DNA of 64,000 nt. Source: Sycon ciliatum. Its lineage: Eukaryota > Porifera > Calcarea > Leucosolenida > Sycettidae. Both the position numbers and the translations under genes were made by a program. The DNA lies in contig NC_088645.1 in NCBI RefSeq assembly GCF_964019385.1, positions 11,144,792-11,208,791 on the forward strand. Direction: 5' to 3'. How positions within the stretch are numbered: position 1 is the stretch's first letter; each line of letters opens with the position of its first letter. The notes under the pieces are model-generated. The model saw nothing but the letters and a program-made list of their open reading frames with translations, did not search any database and was not told the DNA's origin. This document shows, piece after piece, positions 20,601 to 34,700 of this stretch.

Positions 20601-23600
20601 AATGTCAAGTTGTTGTTGTTGTTGTTGAAATTTTATTTTGTATCGCAGACCAAACGGGCAATGGTGCCCTATATTATGATGGCGATAAAGTAATGGCCGA
20701 GAGCCAAGGATACAACAAGCAAGCCTCCACGAAAGAGAGAAAAACACAGAAAACACAGACTGCAAATACTCAAAAAGAAAAAAGAGAAAGGGAAAAAAAG
20801 AAAAAGAAAGAAGAAGAAAGCACAGTTGAATCACAGTTGAGTCACGACTCCAAGTCCAAGCCTAGATGCTGGCTAACCATAAAAATAAACCTTTAAAAGT
20901 CTCTTGAATGATCTATGGCAGGCGAGGGACTTGAACTCTTGGGGCAGGGCGTTCCATAATTTAACAGCAGAAACGAGCGGCCGACAGTCACCAGAGACTC
21001 GCCTGGTGGCAGGGACAACATACGCATTTGGATCGTTGATCCGAGTGACGCCTTCAGTCTGGCGACGTAGGCGCTTGGACAGGAGATTACTAATTCTGGC
21101 GGTGTGGATACGAAGCATGAGGAGGCGGAGTTTACAGTGGGCGTTTTGGATGATGGGGATGAGGCCTAGACGGGTGTAGATGGGATCTGTGTGGGAGGGG
21201 AATGGCTGGTTGGCAACGCAGCGGATACATCGCTTGTCGAGGACCGAAAGCTGATGCCGTTGGTGCGGAGAGAGAACCGAGAAGAAGGCATTAGATCCAT
21301 ACAACATGTCCGGTAGTATTAACGATCTGTAAAATAGCAGGGCTTGTTGCTCAGTTAAGCAGGAGCGAATGGCTCGCAGCGCCGTCAGTTTCTGGGAGGT
21401 CTTCCGTGTAATAGTTGCAACTTGAGTCTCCCACCGAAGCTGGGTGTCGAGATGTAGACCTAGATATCGAGCATTTGTGGTCTGAGCTAGGGGATTTCCA
21501 TTGCATTCTATGTTAAGTAACAAGGGCTGCCTGCGAGACGCATGAAGGGCTAGAACGTGGGTTTTGGAGGGATTTAGTATTAAGCCTCTTTCTTCCAGAA
21601 AGTTGGCCAGGTTGGAGACTGAACGGGAGAGGGTTAAATTCAAGAATTCGACGGATTGACTGATGGCGTCTAGCAGGATATCATCAGCAAACAGCTGTGA
21701 GTGGGCTGGAGCTGTGATCTGTTCTATTTCCATTGTGTAGATGGAGAACAAAAGAGGACCCAGCACACTTCCCTGAGGAACACCACACTCACAGGGAGAG
21801 AGGGCGGACGACTGGCCATTGCTCAGGACGACTCGCTGACGGCGGTCAGTTAGGTAGCTCATGAACCAACTGAGAGCCGTTGAGGTAATACCAAGCTGAA
21901 ATAGATCTGTAACCAAAATTTGGTGTTTGACCTTATCGAAGGCCTTGCTCATATCGACAAGTACAAGACCTGTATGGCGCTGCTGATCCGCTGCCTCCAA
22001 GTATCTGTCTACAGCCAATGTCAGGGCATCTTCTGTGGAGTGAAGTGGGCGATATGCGAACTGGTTTGCGGGGAACAAGGAATTTCCGGAGAGGAACTTA
22101 CAGAGTCTCGTGTGGACTACCCGTTCTAGGATTTTGGAAACTATTGGTAATAACGATATCGGTCTATAATTCTTAGCGACAGCTTTGTCGCCTGACTTGA
22201 AGAGGGGACGAACATCCGCAATCTTCAGAGATGCAGGAACAACACCAGAAGCCAGAGATGCATTGATTAGTATGGTGAGGGACGGTGCAAGGACAGGAGA
22301 ACAGTGTTTGAGGATTGCAGCTGGAACCTGGTCGCTGCCTGCAGCTTTGCGCACGTCGATGTTGGAGAGCAGCTTAGCGATCTCTTGCACACTTGCTGGA
22401 GCAAATTCTTCGAGGCATTCCTTCTTCGTGGGACCCAATGGGGCTGAGAGACGTAGTGGTCTAGTTGGGTCTGACACAACACCGCTGAATTGGTCACTGA
22501 GCTGTGAGACACTGACGGCTGGTGGAACTGAGGACTTGTTACGACCGCTGAGGTAGTTGATGGTCTGCCAGGTTTTTCGTGCGTTGGCCTGACTAGCAGC
22601 AAGAAGGTCCCTAAAGTAGATGGCACGGAGATGTCGTGACATACGCTTGGCTTCGTCTCGGGCAGAAGTGAAGACATTGCGTAGTGCCGGGTCTGCAGGT
22701 GATGCTTTCCACCGTCGATGGGCCGCGTCACGTCGCTGGACTAGGTCATGTAGAGCTGGCGTCTTCCAGGGGAAGGATTTCCGGGTAGGAGCTCTTGGGC
22801 GGTGTAGACGGATAGGAGCATGAGTGTTCAAGGCCGCGACAAGTTTCTCCAGCCACATATCCCACATTTCATCTTCTGTCCGCGCAAAGCAGAAGTTCTC
22901 TAGATCGCTATTTAGAAGGTGGTGTGCAAATTGACCCATATCAATTCTTGCAATGTTACGGCCACGTCGCACGGTCGGTGTGCAGGACGTTGCGAGTCGC
23001 AAATCAAGTGCCAGAGCGAAGTGGTCACTGATTGTACAAGGTACTACGACACAAGAGTTCACATGATCGTCTCCGACCAGAGCGAGATCCAGGGTTGTTT
23101 GGCTGCCTTGGGGTCCAATTCTGGTAGGACTGTCCACTTGGTTCTTGATGTCGAAGGAATTACACAGGTGCAGCAAGCTGTTTAGCTGGGGGCTGTCGCG
23201 GGAGCTTACATCGACATTGAAGTCTCCAACAAGGACCAGAGGTGATGTGGGAAGTGTGGAGATGACAGTGTCTAGTGCATTCGTCAGGTCTTGCCAGAAT
23301 TGCACAGGAGTGCCTGGAGGACGGTACACACCACCAAGGAGAACCTTGGAACGCTGCCCACTGACCTCTAACATGAGCATTTCCACCTGGGTGTCAGCCT
23401 TCACAATTCGGGCTCGGAGATGATCTCTTACATATGCTGCTAAGCCTCCGCCATGAGTTGGCCTGTCGCGTCTGACCAGGGTGTAATTCTGTATGCGTAG
23501 GATATCATCGGAAACGGAGGTTGTTAAGAAAGTCTCTGCCAGCATCATTATATCAACTTTATGGGAAAGAATATAATCTTCAATGTCATGCTTTGTGTTG

Positions 23601-26600
23601 AGAAGATGGCAAACATTTAGGAATCCTATTTTGAGGTTACTTTTAATTAATTCATGCTGTAGGGGATTTACAGTGGGGCAACTATTTCGTGGCTGAAAGA
23701 TAGGTGCATGAGGGTTCAAGGGTTGAAAGGGGGCTGCGTGAGGATTTAAACAGAACATTTAGTGCTCCTCTGCAGCTCGACCAGTTGCTACACTGTCAGC
23801 CTTGAAGCGCCATTCTCGAACTCTGACGTTTGAAGGCCAGAATTCCGGTTCCAGAACAAGTCACTTGTCCCATTTGCCCCAAAATCGCCGGATTAATTTT
23901 ATAAATCATACATTCTTCCCCTCTTCACGTACGGCTTCCCTGCCTGGTCCACCACTAACAAAACCCACATAGGTAAATTAGAAATTCTCAATAGCCGTAT
24001 ACTGCGCATCATATTTCGTGCTGATCGATATATCTCAAATCTAGACTTGTATGCTGCTGCATCCACTACCACTCTGCAACACTACCTTCATGCTTCCAAG
24101 TGCACCCTGGCACATTCAATTTTTCTTGACCAGCACCCTGCTCATTTACAGTCCCTTAATTGGTTTAAGTCAGGTGGCACCACCCGAAGCTGCGTTCGTC
24201 TCCCCCTATCTATGTCTACCCTATTCGTAAATTCCCCTTTCTTTTCCTCCTACTCTACGTGGCTCCAACTGCCTCCCAGTGTTAGACAAGCTCCAGATAT
24301 GCCCAAATTCCGTACCCTCGTCAGACAGCACTTCAGTATCTCCCAGTATACAAAATCACAGTCACCACTTCCGCTGGGGTGCTCGCTGAGCATCCCATTG
24401 CTTTGTAAGTTGCTAATCCCTTCCCACTTTGCGTACGTGCTCTTCATTTTCTGTTTTCTCTTCTTCCGTGGGTGGCCTCACCCTCTCCTCAATTCCATTG
24501 GCTGTCTTGACATGCCACGAAGTGCAGAAATAAATAAATAAAATAAAATAACATTTTGAAAGCTCGCTATTTACTCTAAGGACGCGTTTGGTCGGTACGA
24601 ACTAGAACAGGATTCACCAGAACAGCGCGTTTGGTTGGGACTGCACCTGTTCTGGTTCGGCCAGAACATGTTCTGCTTGATCCGGCCTCCAGGCCGGAGC
24701 AGACCGAGCAGTTTCACTTTTTCACAGTGAAACCTAGCGGGAACATCGCTTTTGGGCCCAAATGATCACGTGCATACGCTTTTGGGTTGGACTCGTCGTA
24801 CCGTACACAGTGAGCATGGTGACCCATACACATTTTGAAGAAAGCCCCAAGTTTGGCATATTTTCACAAAAATGTGCTCTGTTTCTGGGGTACCGTTTGG
24901 TTGACATGAGGCTGCTCCATGTGCACCAGCTGTTCGATCCTGTTCTAGATCGTACCAACCAAACGCACCCTAACCAAGAAATCATCTCAAACTTTGAGTA
25001 AGTCGTACCAAATCATACCTTTTATCAAGAAATCATCTCAAACCTTGAGGAAATCGTACCTTTTAATCATACCTCTAATCACGAAATCATCTCAAACCTT
25101 GAGCAAAACGTGCCAAATCCTACCATTCGACTTGTGGCAAGCAAGGGGAGCAAGATGGGAGGGAGATATCATAATAATTATTATAATATTCTATATGATT
25201 CTATACCTGAGTGACGAGTGTCTGCCAGTATCCCTGCAAGCAACGACCACACAGCGAACCGGACGAATATCCTGGACAGGATTGACCTTCGCCATACTTC
25301 CAGTCGTGATTAAAACACAGCCCATTCTTGCACTGCGCTATCTCGAACGGGTAAACCACGTACTTCGCAAACGTGTTAGAGCCATTAAATGGAAGCGACT
25401 CGTTCATCTCCCAGGTCACCATGTCTGAAAGATTTTTCTCTCCTTGCAATTCTGGGGCGTCGAGTGGGTTGCCAGCCCAATAGCCAGATCGGATGTTCAA
25501 ATGGCGGCCTTTTGTGCAGTTGCGGATACCGGGAAATTGTAATTTACTGCATTCGCATGTCCAGAACGTCTTTTTGCCTAACATTGTTCCGGATTCCTGA
25601 GCGAAAGAGAAATAATTCATGTGGAAAGTAAAGAGACATATGGATACGAGTTAAGAGTGACTGTCTACCACTGTAACTAAATACTGTACACTCAAAGAGT
25701 GCAACAATTTAGGCACAACACTGACAGAGTACTGAGACATTCGACGACCTGTTACCTAGCTTCAAAATATCTCCGTATGTCCCTTTCCTTTCTACATTTT
25801 ATTATTATTGGCACAACATTCGAGTTTTGCGAAAGAAAATGATCAGAATAGCATAGGTGACAATGCTAAATTGAATACTTCCGACCTAAGGATTGCGTGA
25901 CACCAGAAGAGGATAAATTTGTCACAAATAAACAAAATTTCAGAATGAAATCCTTTGATGATCTATTGTACTACTCGGTATTATGGAACGAAGTCGAGTA
26001 CTTGATCACACTGTAAGTTACATCGTACAAGTACATGTATATGGGTCACCTTTCCAGAACTAAGCATTCGTCTGTCGAGGTCACCTATCATTTATTGTGA
26101 GACCACGTGCCCTGACCTAATACTAATAGACCAGTATATTATGTAAGGACATACAGAACATGTCAACATGTAGTTTTGGATCTATGTTGAAAGACGACCT
26201 TTCGTTTGAGACTGGTTCTTTCGGCACCGTAAAAATAACTTTTACAAACATACACATTCTGCATGCATAGGAGCAAGTGCTTTATGAAGATCACGAGGGA
26301 CAATGTATACTTGCTGATTCCTTGACCAACCTACACAAACAACTACCTTCTTGACAGGGCCATGGAAACCCTTATGGCATGGACGAATCTTGAACGGTAT
26401 CTCCAGTTGGAAACTTGTCTGCGAAAACTCAACTCTGGCGCTGTTTCTGCCTTTAATGCTGAGCAACAGCCAACCTACATCACCGGGTTGCCCGCCTAAA
26501 GCAATTCCAGTGAGGCCGTCTCCTGATAGAAACTCAACGCTGTCCACAGGCTCGTAACCAAGGGATGATGCATCGCCATCGTATCGCAAGAGAGTAATCG

Positions 26601-29600
26601 AAGCTTGCCGCCAATATCCTTCCGCCACCTGTGTCAGGGAAAAGAAGAATAGATGCAACGGTTGAATTATTATCTTATGTGCAAGAGTGAGAGAAAATGA
26701 TTGTGTTCAATGGCGTGTGCATGCGTGGGTTTACCACTTCTAAGTCCCCAGCTCTACAATGTATTTATTCACACTGTAACTGCTGCTGCTATTCAGTTTT
26801 GGAGCCATCAGTTGCCTGATGATCGTAGCACTGTGACACTCAGAGTTGCGACACAGCTTCCATTCTCTCTGTTGTGTACAAGGCTCTGCCCGATATGGGT
26901 ATTGAGCACACTTCGGGCAGAGCACACTTCGGACAGTGGAGCACGCTACGTGATCACGTAATTACGTGGTACATTGAATAACAACATGAAGGGAAGTTGG
27001 ATACCAGGTCGTAAGATGTTCACCGATCGAATTTAAGAACCTGCAATCGGATAATTAACTTTTATGTTTCAAAGGATGAGGACCAGCTAGCATTCTCTCA
27101 GCATTATTTTGTGCTCAACGTCGCCAGCTGGTCCCTAAACAGTGTTTAAAAATCATCATGGGTGTGCATCCATTTTCGCTGACAATACCCTGGCTAACCA
27201 CATAGGGTTAACAGGTTGATCCCCAATGAAGATATCCATTTTATCTTGTTAGGCCTCCTCTAGAAGCAGGGTGTATGGACTCAAACTAGATGTTGGATTC
27301 TCACTCTGATATACTGTGAACGCATTTTCCAACACCACATTGATTCAGCTAACGAGGTTTTGCCGCTGTGTTGGAAACTGTTAGTGAGAGTTACCACCTC
27401 ACTCCCGTCTCAAGGCGATTCATCTCGCACCCTGATATCTCAGACATGGTGGTGGCCTGGCACAAGCGAAAACTCTAACCAGCATATTGTGTTTCTACAC
27501 AAAATTGAATAGACAGTTGTAAGGCGAACGTGCGCACTGTACTATACACTACTGTGCGAAACTGTCACCAAGACATTCGTGTACTTACTCCTAGTACTTT
27601 GAAGTAATATGTGAACACGCAGCATGTTAGGTTGGCCGAACACTCGAACATAGTGTGTTACATACAGTAAACGCCCGATTAGTGCCCCTGGCGCACTATT
27701 TTTTCAAAGTCTATCATAGATGGGGCACTATTCAAGAGAGGATATTATTCAAGAGAGGGCGCTATTTTTCAATGCTGGTACATTTACATGAAAAAATTTG
27801 ATATTTTTTTACTATTGAACACTCACTGCATGATGAACTAAAATGAGGAGGAGAACTCGACACAAAGGTACATATCCAACAGGACGGAGTGGGTGGGACC
27901 TGTGAAGCTCAGCCGACCAAGGGTCTAGGCATCACAGCTGCACATGTGCACCATACATGTACGTGATCCAGCATAAGAAGAAGGCAAAGAAAAACAGAGC
28001 CTAAAGTGTACTGTAAACTATCATGACTCAACCGAAAGGGCAACAAGAACTGGGATTTTGATCCTGAAATCACCAGTGCAATGACATGTACAAGAACATT
28101 ACTAAAGGAACACCAAACCTGCACATGCGCTTGGTTACAAGCCCAGGATGGAGGGGGGGGGGGCAATATTCTAGAGAGGGCTTTATGTTTTCACTGGTTC
28201 TTATAGACGGGGCGCTATTCGAGATAGGGCACTATTGAAGAGAGGGCTCTGATCGCACGAGTAGGGTAACTGGCAAGGAGAATTGAAAACGAAGAACTGC
28301 GTTTGTGGACACATTAATCATGACGGCATGCACCAACAGGACACACTTACCCTCACGGACATGCTGCAAGACAGCGGATTCATGAAACTGTCATATGTGT
28401 CCAAGTGAATTGATATCATCTCTCCAGCAGCTGGGTACAAGACCAATGAACCTAGGTAGTCTGAGTAATTAGTGTGCCATCGCCGTTTAGGCCCCACTCG
28501 CCATTCACCACTTTTCCAATCCTGCCCGGCTGCATAAACCCAAGGAAGGCTCCAACTGTCCTGCCCAATGAACGTATTCGTCAATGAGTCTCGGTGGCGC
28601 ATTAGTTGATCCCGAAGAGCTATCAGAGCCTCGTCTTTGGCTTCACGACCTTGTCTGCATTGTGGAAATGTTCATGACAAAGGGATTGAGAGAGAATATT
28701 GTCGCACTTTAACATGGTGTACGGTCAATATAGAAACGTAGAGCAAGCAATCTAGTATGCCCACTTTCGCATGACACTATGGTTTTGCCTCCCATTCGTT
28801 CCTTGGCCCGATAAATCGAGTAAGAGAGGGAGAAAGAGAGAGAGACATATTGAGAAAGAGGGAGAAAAAGAGAGATATTGAGGGAGACAGACCGAGAGAC
28901 AGAGCGGCTTACAGAGAGACAGACACAGATAGGCAGGGAATGGGAAAGAGAAAGAGATAGAGATTGGGTGAGAGAGAAAAACGTTTGTGTGTGTGTGTGT
29001 GCGTGAGTGCGCATGTGTGGTGTGTGGGTGTGTGGGTGTGGAGGAGGGGGGGGGTGTTGATTGTGATTAACCAAGAGGACACGTTGTGGAGGAGACCTAC
29101 CTGATATGTTTCGAAGCCTCAGAAATAGCGGTTCCATTGCACTGCTTCCTAGAATAGAGCCATGTTGCTCCCCGTTGCTTGATGCATTCGGTGCTGGAGT
29201 GACGGAACAAAATCCAGGTAGGCTTGCCTTTAGCCAGAGTTTCAAATTCCCCAAACCTCTTGATTATCAGTGCAGTGAAATTGGAGCCTGTGCAGATTAC
29301 ACTGTGATTGGCGCTGTGAACAGGAGTGCCTGAGCACGAAGCAGCTGAATACATGCCATAGGCATTACACTCAGTTGAAGTATTATACGCTGACGTTGCT
29401 TGACGTGGACTGTCACATATGAACCTCAGTGGCTTTTCAACTTGAATGGAGCACGGTAGGACTGGATTCTTGGGTCGGTAGCTAAACTCCTCGGACTGGG
29501 GAGAGAGGAATGACAGAGTGCACAGCCATTGCTAAGTTATGTGACATGAGTAGTCCTTACTTCTATTATTCTATTTCCATCTGGACGTATACTCCTATCT

Positions 29601-31694
29601 ATTGTATTGTTGGCCATAATGAGCCTGACATAATGCGTGGCCCGTGGTGGATATTTTTGATAGAAATAAGGCAGAATTGGCATGCTTCTGGCTTTTCGGG
29701 TTTGTTCCATGCATGTCTTGTGCGTGAATGAAGATCAGGAGCGGAAGCCGCACGGATTTGCTGAACCCGTCTGCCAGTTTCAATGCTTTTCTGGCAGAAT
29801 TTGCTTTCTTCCGCACATTTTCTAGGTCTAATAAACATGACATTGCATAGACCATGGCGGAAAATGTAGCTCATTTTATCAAGTTTCTAACGCTTAGTGT
29901 CAACTGCAAGATTTTTGGAAGATTATCCCCATATTTTATCTCTGTCCGAGTATGTTACATTCTTCTTCATTTGTTTCCGATGCGGTTCTTCTTGTATGGT
30001 GCATCTCATTACTGGTGAGTTATCGAAGTGAAATTTATACATTAAATTTAAAGTGAAAGGACCGAAATTGTACATGTTATAAGAAGTTTGTGTCCAGCAC
30101 TACAGTTATAAGCAATATGTTGTGTAGTCAGAAGGTGTAACAGCTAGCATAGTACTGACTGATGTGATACTGACATTCAACCACCTGATCATAAGCTATA
30201 TCACGTCTTGGATGCGCAAACCAACAGCCTTCCGACTTGGAAGGTTCTAAGGCCCCGGTCACTACGAAACAAGCCACTTTGCGCTTGTTATCGCTGGCGC
30301 TCAGCTGGCTTGCGTGATCCCTGTGACACGGGCTTGAGTGCAAAGCTTTAATGGCTTGTTTTTCTTACCCGCCAAATTTTGAATATCTCGAAACACACCA
30401 ATGTTTGCAAGAAACCGGAAAGCAGAACGTTCGCGATCTAAAACTGTACTTCAAGTACTTGTTCTAGTCTTCAGCTTTGATGAAGAAGCAAAGGAAACCC
30501 GGATTCTGAATTGCGAAGTCGTGCTCTTTTTATTTGTTCGGTGTGCATGGACGCGATGGTTCGGGTGGTGTTTCCTGATGTCGAGCTTTCTGCCCCGCCG
30601 ATTGCCGTTCTTCAACTCAGTTGCAATCCACTCTCTTCTTCGTACCCGGCTTTCTTCGTGAATTCGGTCGTGAGTGTGGTGCCTTGTCTTGGCCTGAAAC
30701 CACAGGTCCAACAAAGTACGCAGCAGTCTAGAGGCACAGCGGCAGAAATCCATGGTCGTGGGACAAAATCCAAATCAAACTGAATACAGGGTAGTTGGAT
30801 AGACAGACTCACGGTCAAAACCAAAGGCACAGGGATAGCACGATTCCACGGACACAAGAAAGAACATCAATATCAGTTCATCATGTCAACTAGCTACATG
30901 GTGTGCTCCAAGCGCACTCAAATTAATTTTTGAATTTCGGCTTTCAGCCGCTTGTACAAGCTGTGGCTGAAACAAGCCGAAAAAAACCGGCTGAGAGTCA
31001 GCCACGGCTGAAAGTCGCTTGTAGGACATTTTTCAGCCATTGCCATGGTAATAGTGACGTAAACAAGCGCTTTTTTCGGCTGAACGGCTGAATCGAGCTC
31101 AGTGTGACAGCGGCCTAAGTTATGAAAACAATAACATGAGAAATGGGCAGGTGAACGCACTGAAGACGTGCTACTGGTTGCACGTTCTGACTACACAACA
31201 TCTTACTTATAACTGTTAGCGTTGGACAAACTACGGATAACATGTAACATGTTGGTCCTTTGTGCACACGCCAGACAGTTTCTTGGGATCGGGAGAGCTT
31301 GATTTGACTGAATTTGACTGACACTGCACAAGAGGTAAATAATTCTTGTTCTTGCTGTGAACTGAAAGAAGACGACGACTAAAGCGCAAGGCGCTTGCGC
31401 AGAGAAAAAAGGAGGAAAAAACATGGAGGGCGTCGCTAAGAGGTGAGTGAGTCAGTAGAAATAATAAACACGCGGCCCAGCTTCGGTGTGGGAACGCGGA
31501 AACAAAACCGGGGTAGAGAACACAAACTATGACGTGTACTGCAAATAATCTCATGACGTTGAACATCATGTCAACGTCGTGACACTCCCCCGCAAGAGAT
31601 GCAGAGAAAAGGAGATAATTCGTAACAAAGTAACGTGGAAACAAAACACAATAAGTGCATATAACCTACGCAAGGGTGAAAGAGAGTAGACCGT

Positions 31695-31778
<84 letters not shown>

Positions 31779-34700
31779 AGAGAAAGAGAGAGTTCAGATG
31801 TGAACTACCAACTGTCTAGCTGATTCAACTAAACGAGTTCGCTGCCAATTAATTGGCGAAGCGTCTGACGTTGCTTCTTAGCGGCAGCACGTTGTGGACG
31901 ACTGGGTGGAGCAACAGCTGCTGGAACTGGCAGATCGGCTTGGCCAGTGGTGTGTGTGTCCGGAGCGGTGCTGTTGTTATTAGCCTCGGAGTTAGCAGCA
32001 GGACAGATAGGGTACAGGAGAGACAGGGGTCGTTTGACCTCTGTCTTCTCTGCAGTGATGACGGTTGCGGAACGTATCTCCATGTCCTTGCTTGTATGGA
32101 GAGCGACAATGCGACCAAGTCGCCATGAGCCACGGGGCATGTCATCCCTTATTAGTACAACATCGTCAACGGCTGGCTGTTCTGAAGCGGTAACGCGTGC
32201 CTGTCGGAGCTTCCGAGTGTGACTGTTGCGGAGATCAGCCAAGTAGTCGTCTCACCAGACACGCCAGAACTGGTCCAATGTTCGTTGACCCTTCTTCCAG
32301 ACAGAGAGAAGATTCTGAGCTGCAGTCGGAACTTCGATGTGGTCCGGATCGCCGTCATCAGCAGTGGGTTGCACGCCACCAGTAGTTGCGGACAGGCACA
32401 GAAAATGACTTGGGGTGAGTATCTCCTGCAAGTCATTGTCCACGTACACCAGTGGACGCGAGTTGACGACTGCTGACACTTCCATGAGAATGGTAGTCAG
32501 TTGCGACACAGTGAGGAGCGCGCGGCCAACGACCTTCTTCAGGCTTCGTTTGACTGTTCTAACGAGACGCTCGTAGAAACCACCCATCCAAGGTGAGATC
32601 GGTGGGTTATAGTGCCACTTCACACCAGCCCTCGACAGGTACGACAGGACATCATCACTCGTTGCCATTTCTTCAAAGGCCACATCCAGAACAGACTTAG
32701 CTAGGATGAATTGTGGCGCGTTTTCAGACACTACCTCTTCAGGGCAACCACGCAACGACACGAACCTGCGGAACGCTAGCAGGAATTCCTCTGTGGTCAC
32801 GTCTGCCACCAGTTCTAGATGGACAGCTCTAGTTGCCATACATGTCACTAGGAGGACCCATACCTTCTTGGTACTTGGCTGGTGCCTGACGAGCAGAGGA
32901 CCGAAGTAATCTAGTCCCACATGGGTGAACGGGATAGATCTTGTTGCGCGGGCAGATGGAAGCGGGGCCATATCTGGGGTGCGGTATGGACCACCGTGGT
33001 GCTTCCGGCAAGTCAGGCACTTAGTGATGAATGACTTCACTGTTGCACGCCCTCGTGGTAACCAGTACTCGTAACGCAGTCTTGATAGCGTGTGTGCAAC
33101 GCCGCCATGCATCGTCATCAGGTGACAATCGTTGATGATGAACTGGGTGATGGGATGCGTTTGGGGAATCAGTACTGGATACTTTGCTTGATAGCAAAGT
33201 TCGGCGTTCTCCAAGCGTCCTCTGCATCTGATGAGGCGGTTCTCATCGAGGAAGAGCCGCAGCTTGTCCTTCGGGCTGTGCTTCTTACAATTTTCGACAG
33301 CACTGACGTCTGACAGATTCTGTTGTGCATGGTGTAGCCACATGATTTTGGCTACCTTGACCTCTGAGTTACAACTAGAATCCACCCCGAAGGACTTGCC
33401 GCCTTGTGGTCTCAACCTGGAGAGAAACCGCAAACACAGAGCAGAAACACGCACTAAGGCACTGAAAGACGAAAACCTGGCACAATCAATACCAAATGGT
33501 GGTTCATCACATGTTTTTTTTTGCTCGTGATGCGCATCAGGCTTTTTTTTCATTTCGTGTGCAAGCTCAGTGTCTGGACCGGTGGACTCTGTTGGTTGTG
33601 ATACAGGTGCAGGTATCTCCGAAGTGCTTGAAGGACCCTCCCCAGCGGCAACGTTGACATGGTGATCAAGTGCTGGCTCGGCGTGATGGTCAGCAGTGGC
33701 AAGGAAGTGTGGACCGTGCCACCATAGCGAGCTGGCTTGAAGGGAAGGAACAGAGACACCGCGTGAAGGCAAGTCGGCGGGATTGTCGGCAGAGCGGACA
33801 TAGCGATAGGCAACATCGGGAACCGCACGAATGGCATCAATACGGTTGTTGACGAAGACAGGTAGTTTGTCAGAAGAGGCCAGCCAATGAAGAACTGTGG
33901 TGGAGTCTGACCATAGAAAGGTAGAGGAGAAAGTGAGCGGAAGTTCCCGACGGACGAATTGGATCAGACGAACACCGAGAAGCGCGGCCATTAATTCCAG
34001 ACGTGAAATGGTAGGTGAAGCAACAGGTGCAACACGGGACTTGCTGATTAGAAGGTTCGACGTGTGTTGATCGTCAAACGTAGTAGTAAGGTAAGCAACG
34101 GCACCGTAAGCCAGCCCAGATGCGTCGCTGAAGACGTGGAGAGAAAACTGAGCGTCGCTGGCACGTGGTGCACTGATGAATCGTGGACATTTCGTTGATG
34201 CAGCAAGTTCAAGTTGAGCCGCAATATCACACCATCTACAGATGATGTCTTGTGGAAGGTCGTCGTCCCAGCCGACGTTCAGCTTCCAAAGATCCTGAAG
34301 CAGAATCTTCGCACCAACAAGAACAGGAGACTGGAGACCAAGGGGGTCAAAGAATTGGGCAGTATGTCGAAGGATACTCCGCTTCGTTGTGACCGACTTG
34401 GATACGGCACTGACAGGTGCAATATGTAGAGTATGATGTTCTGTATCCCACAGCATACCGAGGCACTTGTGGATAGTACCCTTGGCTCGGTCTGGTTCTG
34501 GAATGCTGCTAAGAAACTCTGCAGAATTACTAGACCACTCGCGAACATTCATAGACGCGACACTGAAGAGGCGCTTCGTGGCATCATAGATAGCAATCGC
34601 CTCCGTCCCAGAGTTTGCACCAAGGAACAGGTTGTCAACGTAAATATTGCGAGACACTAGGTCGGAATCGGTTGTATCAGCAGCGCTAAGATGATGCTGA

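Larger units (their letters stand above)
20611..23856 (-). mobile_element. LINE with intact ORF2 inserted in another LINE
   Basis: The 3' end is a (CAA)n tail (20611-20630 as GTT on the plus strand). The 5' end is truncated within the last 30 codons of ORF1. The flanks share CAAGT (20606-20610 and 23857-23861) as target duplication, and the host LINE frame is continuous when one copy is kept. ORF2 is fully open, so this is one of the youngest insertions here. Confidence 0.88.
19990..24550 (+). mobile_element. 5'-truncated LINE split by another LINE
   Basis: RT from FFDLSKAFDTVWHKG (about 20030) to SLFADDTTVFAS and MSTWYLKPN (20400) in one frame, then a frameshift near 20480 and an interruption at 20611. 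The element resumes at 23862 with its C-terminal region (FFSSYSTWLQLPPSV near 24235-24285) and a 3' tail of AAATAAATAAAATAAAATA at 24530-24550. It belongs to the same clade as the LINE at 11-16 kb. Stops and frameshifts show it is old. It lies in intron 7 of paralog 1, antisense to the gene. Confidence 0.8.

Noticed and set aside
24977..25130. CRISPR-like array
   Set aside because: Units are contiguous with no unique spacers, only three copies, and the context is eukaryotic.
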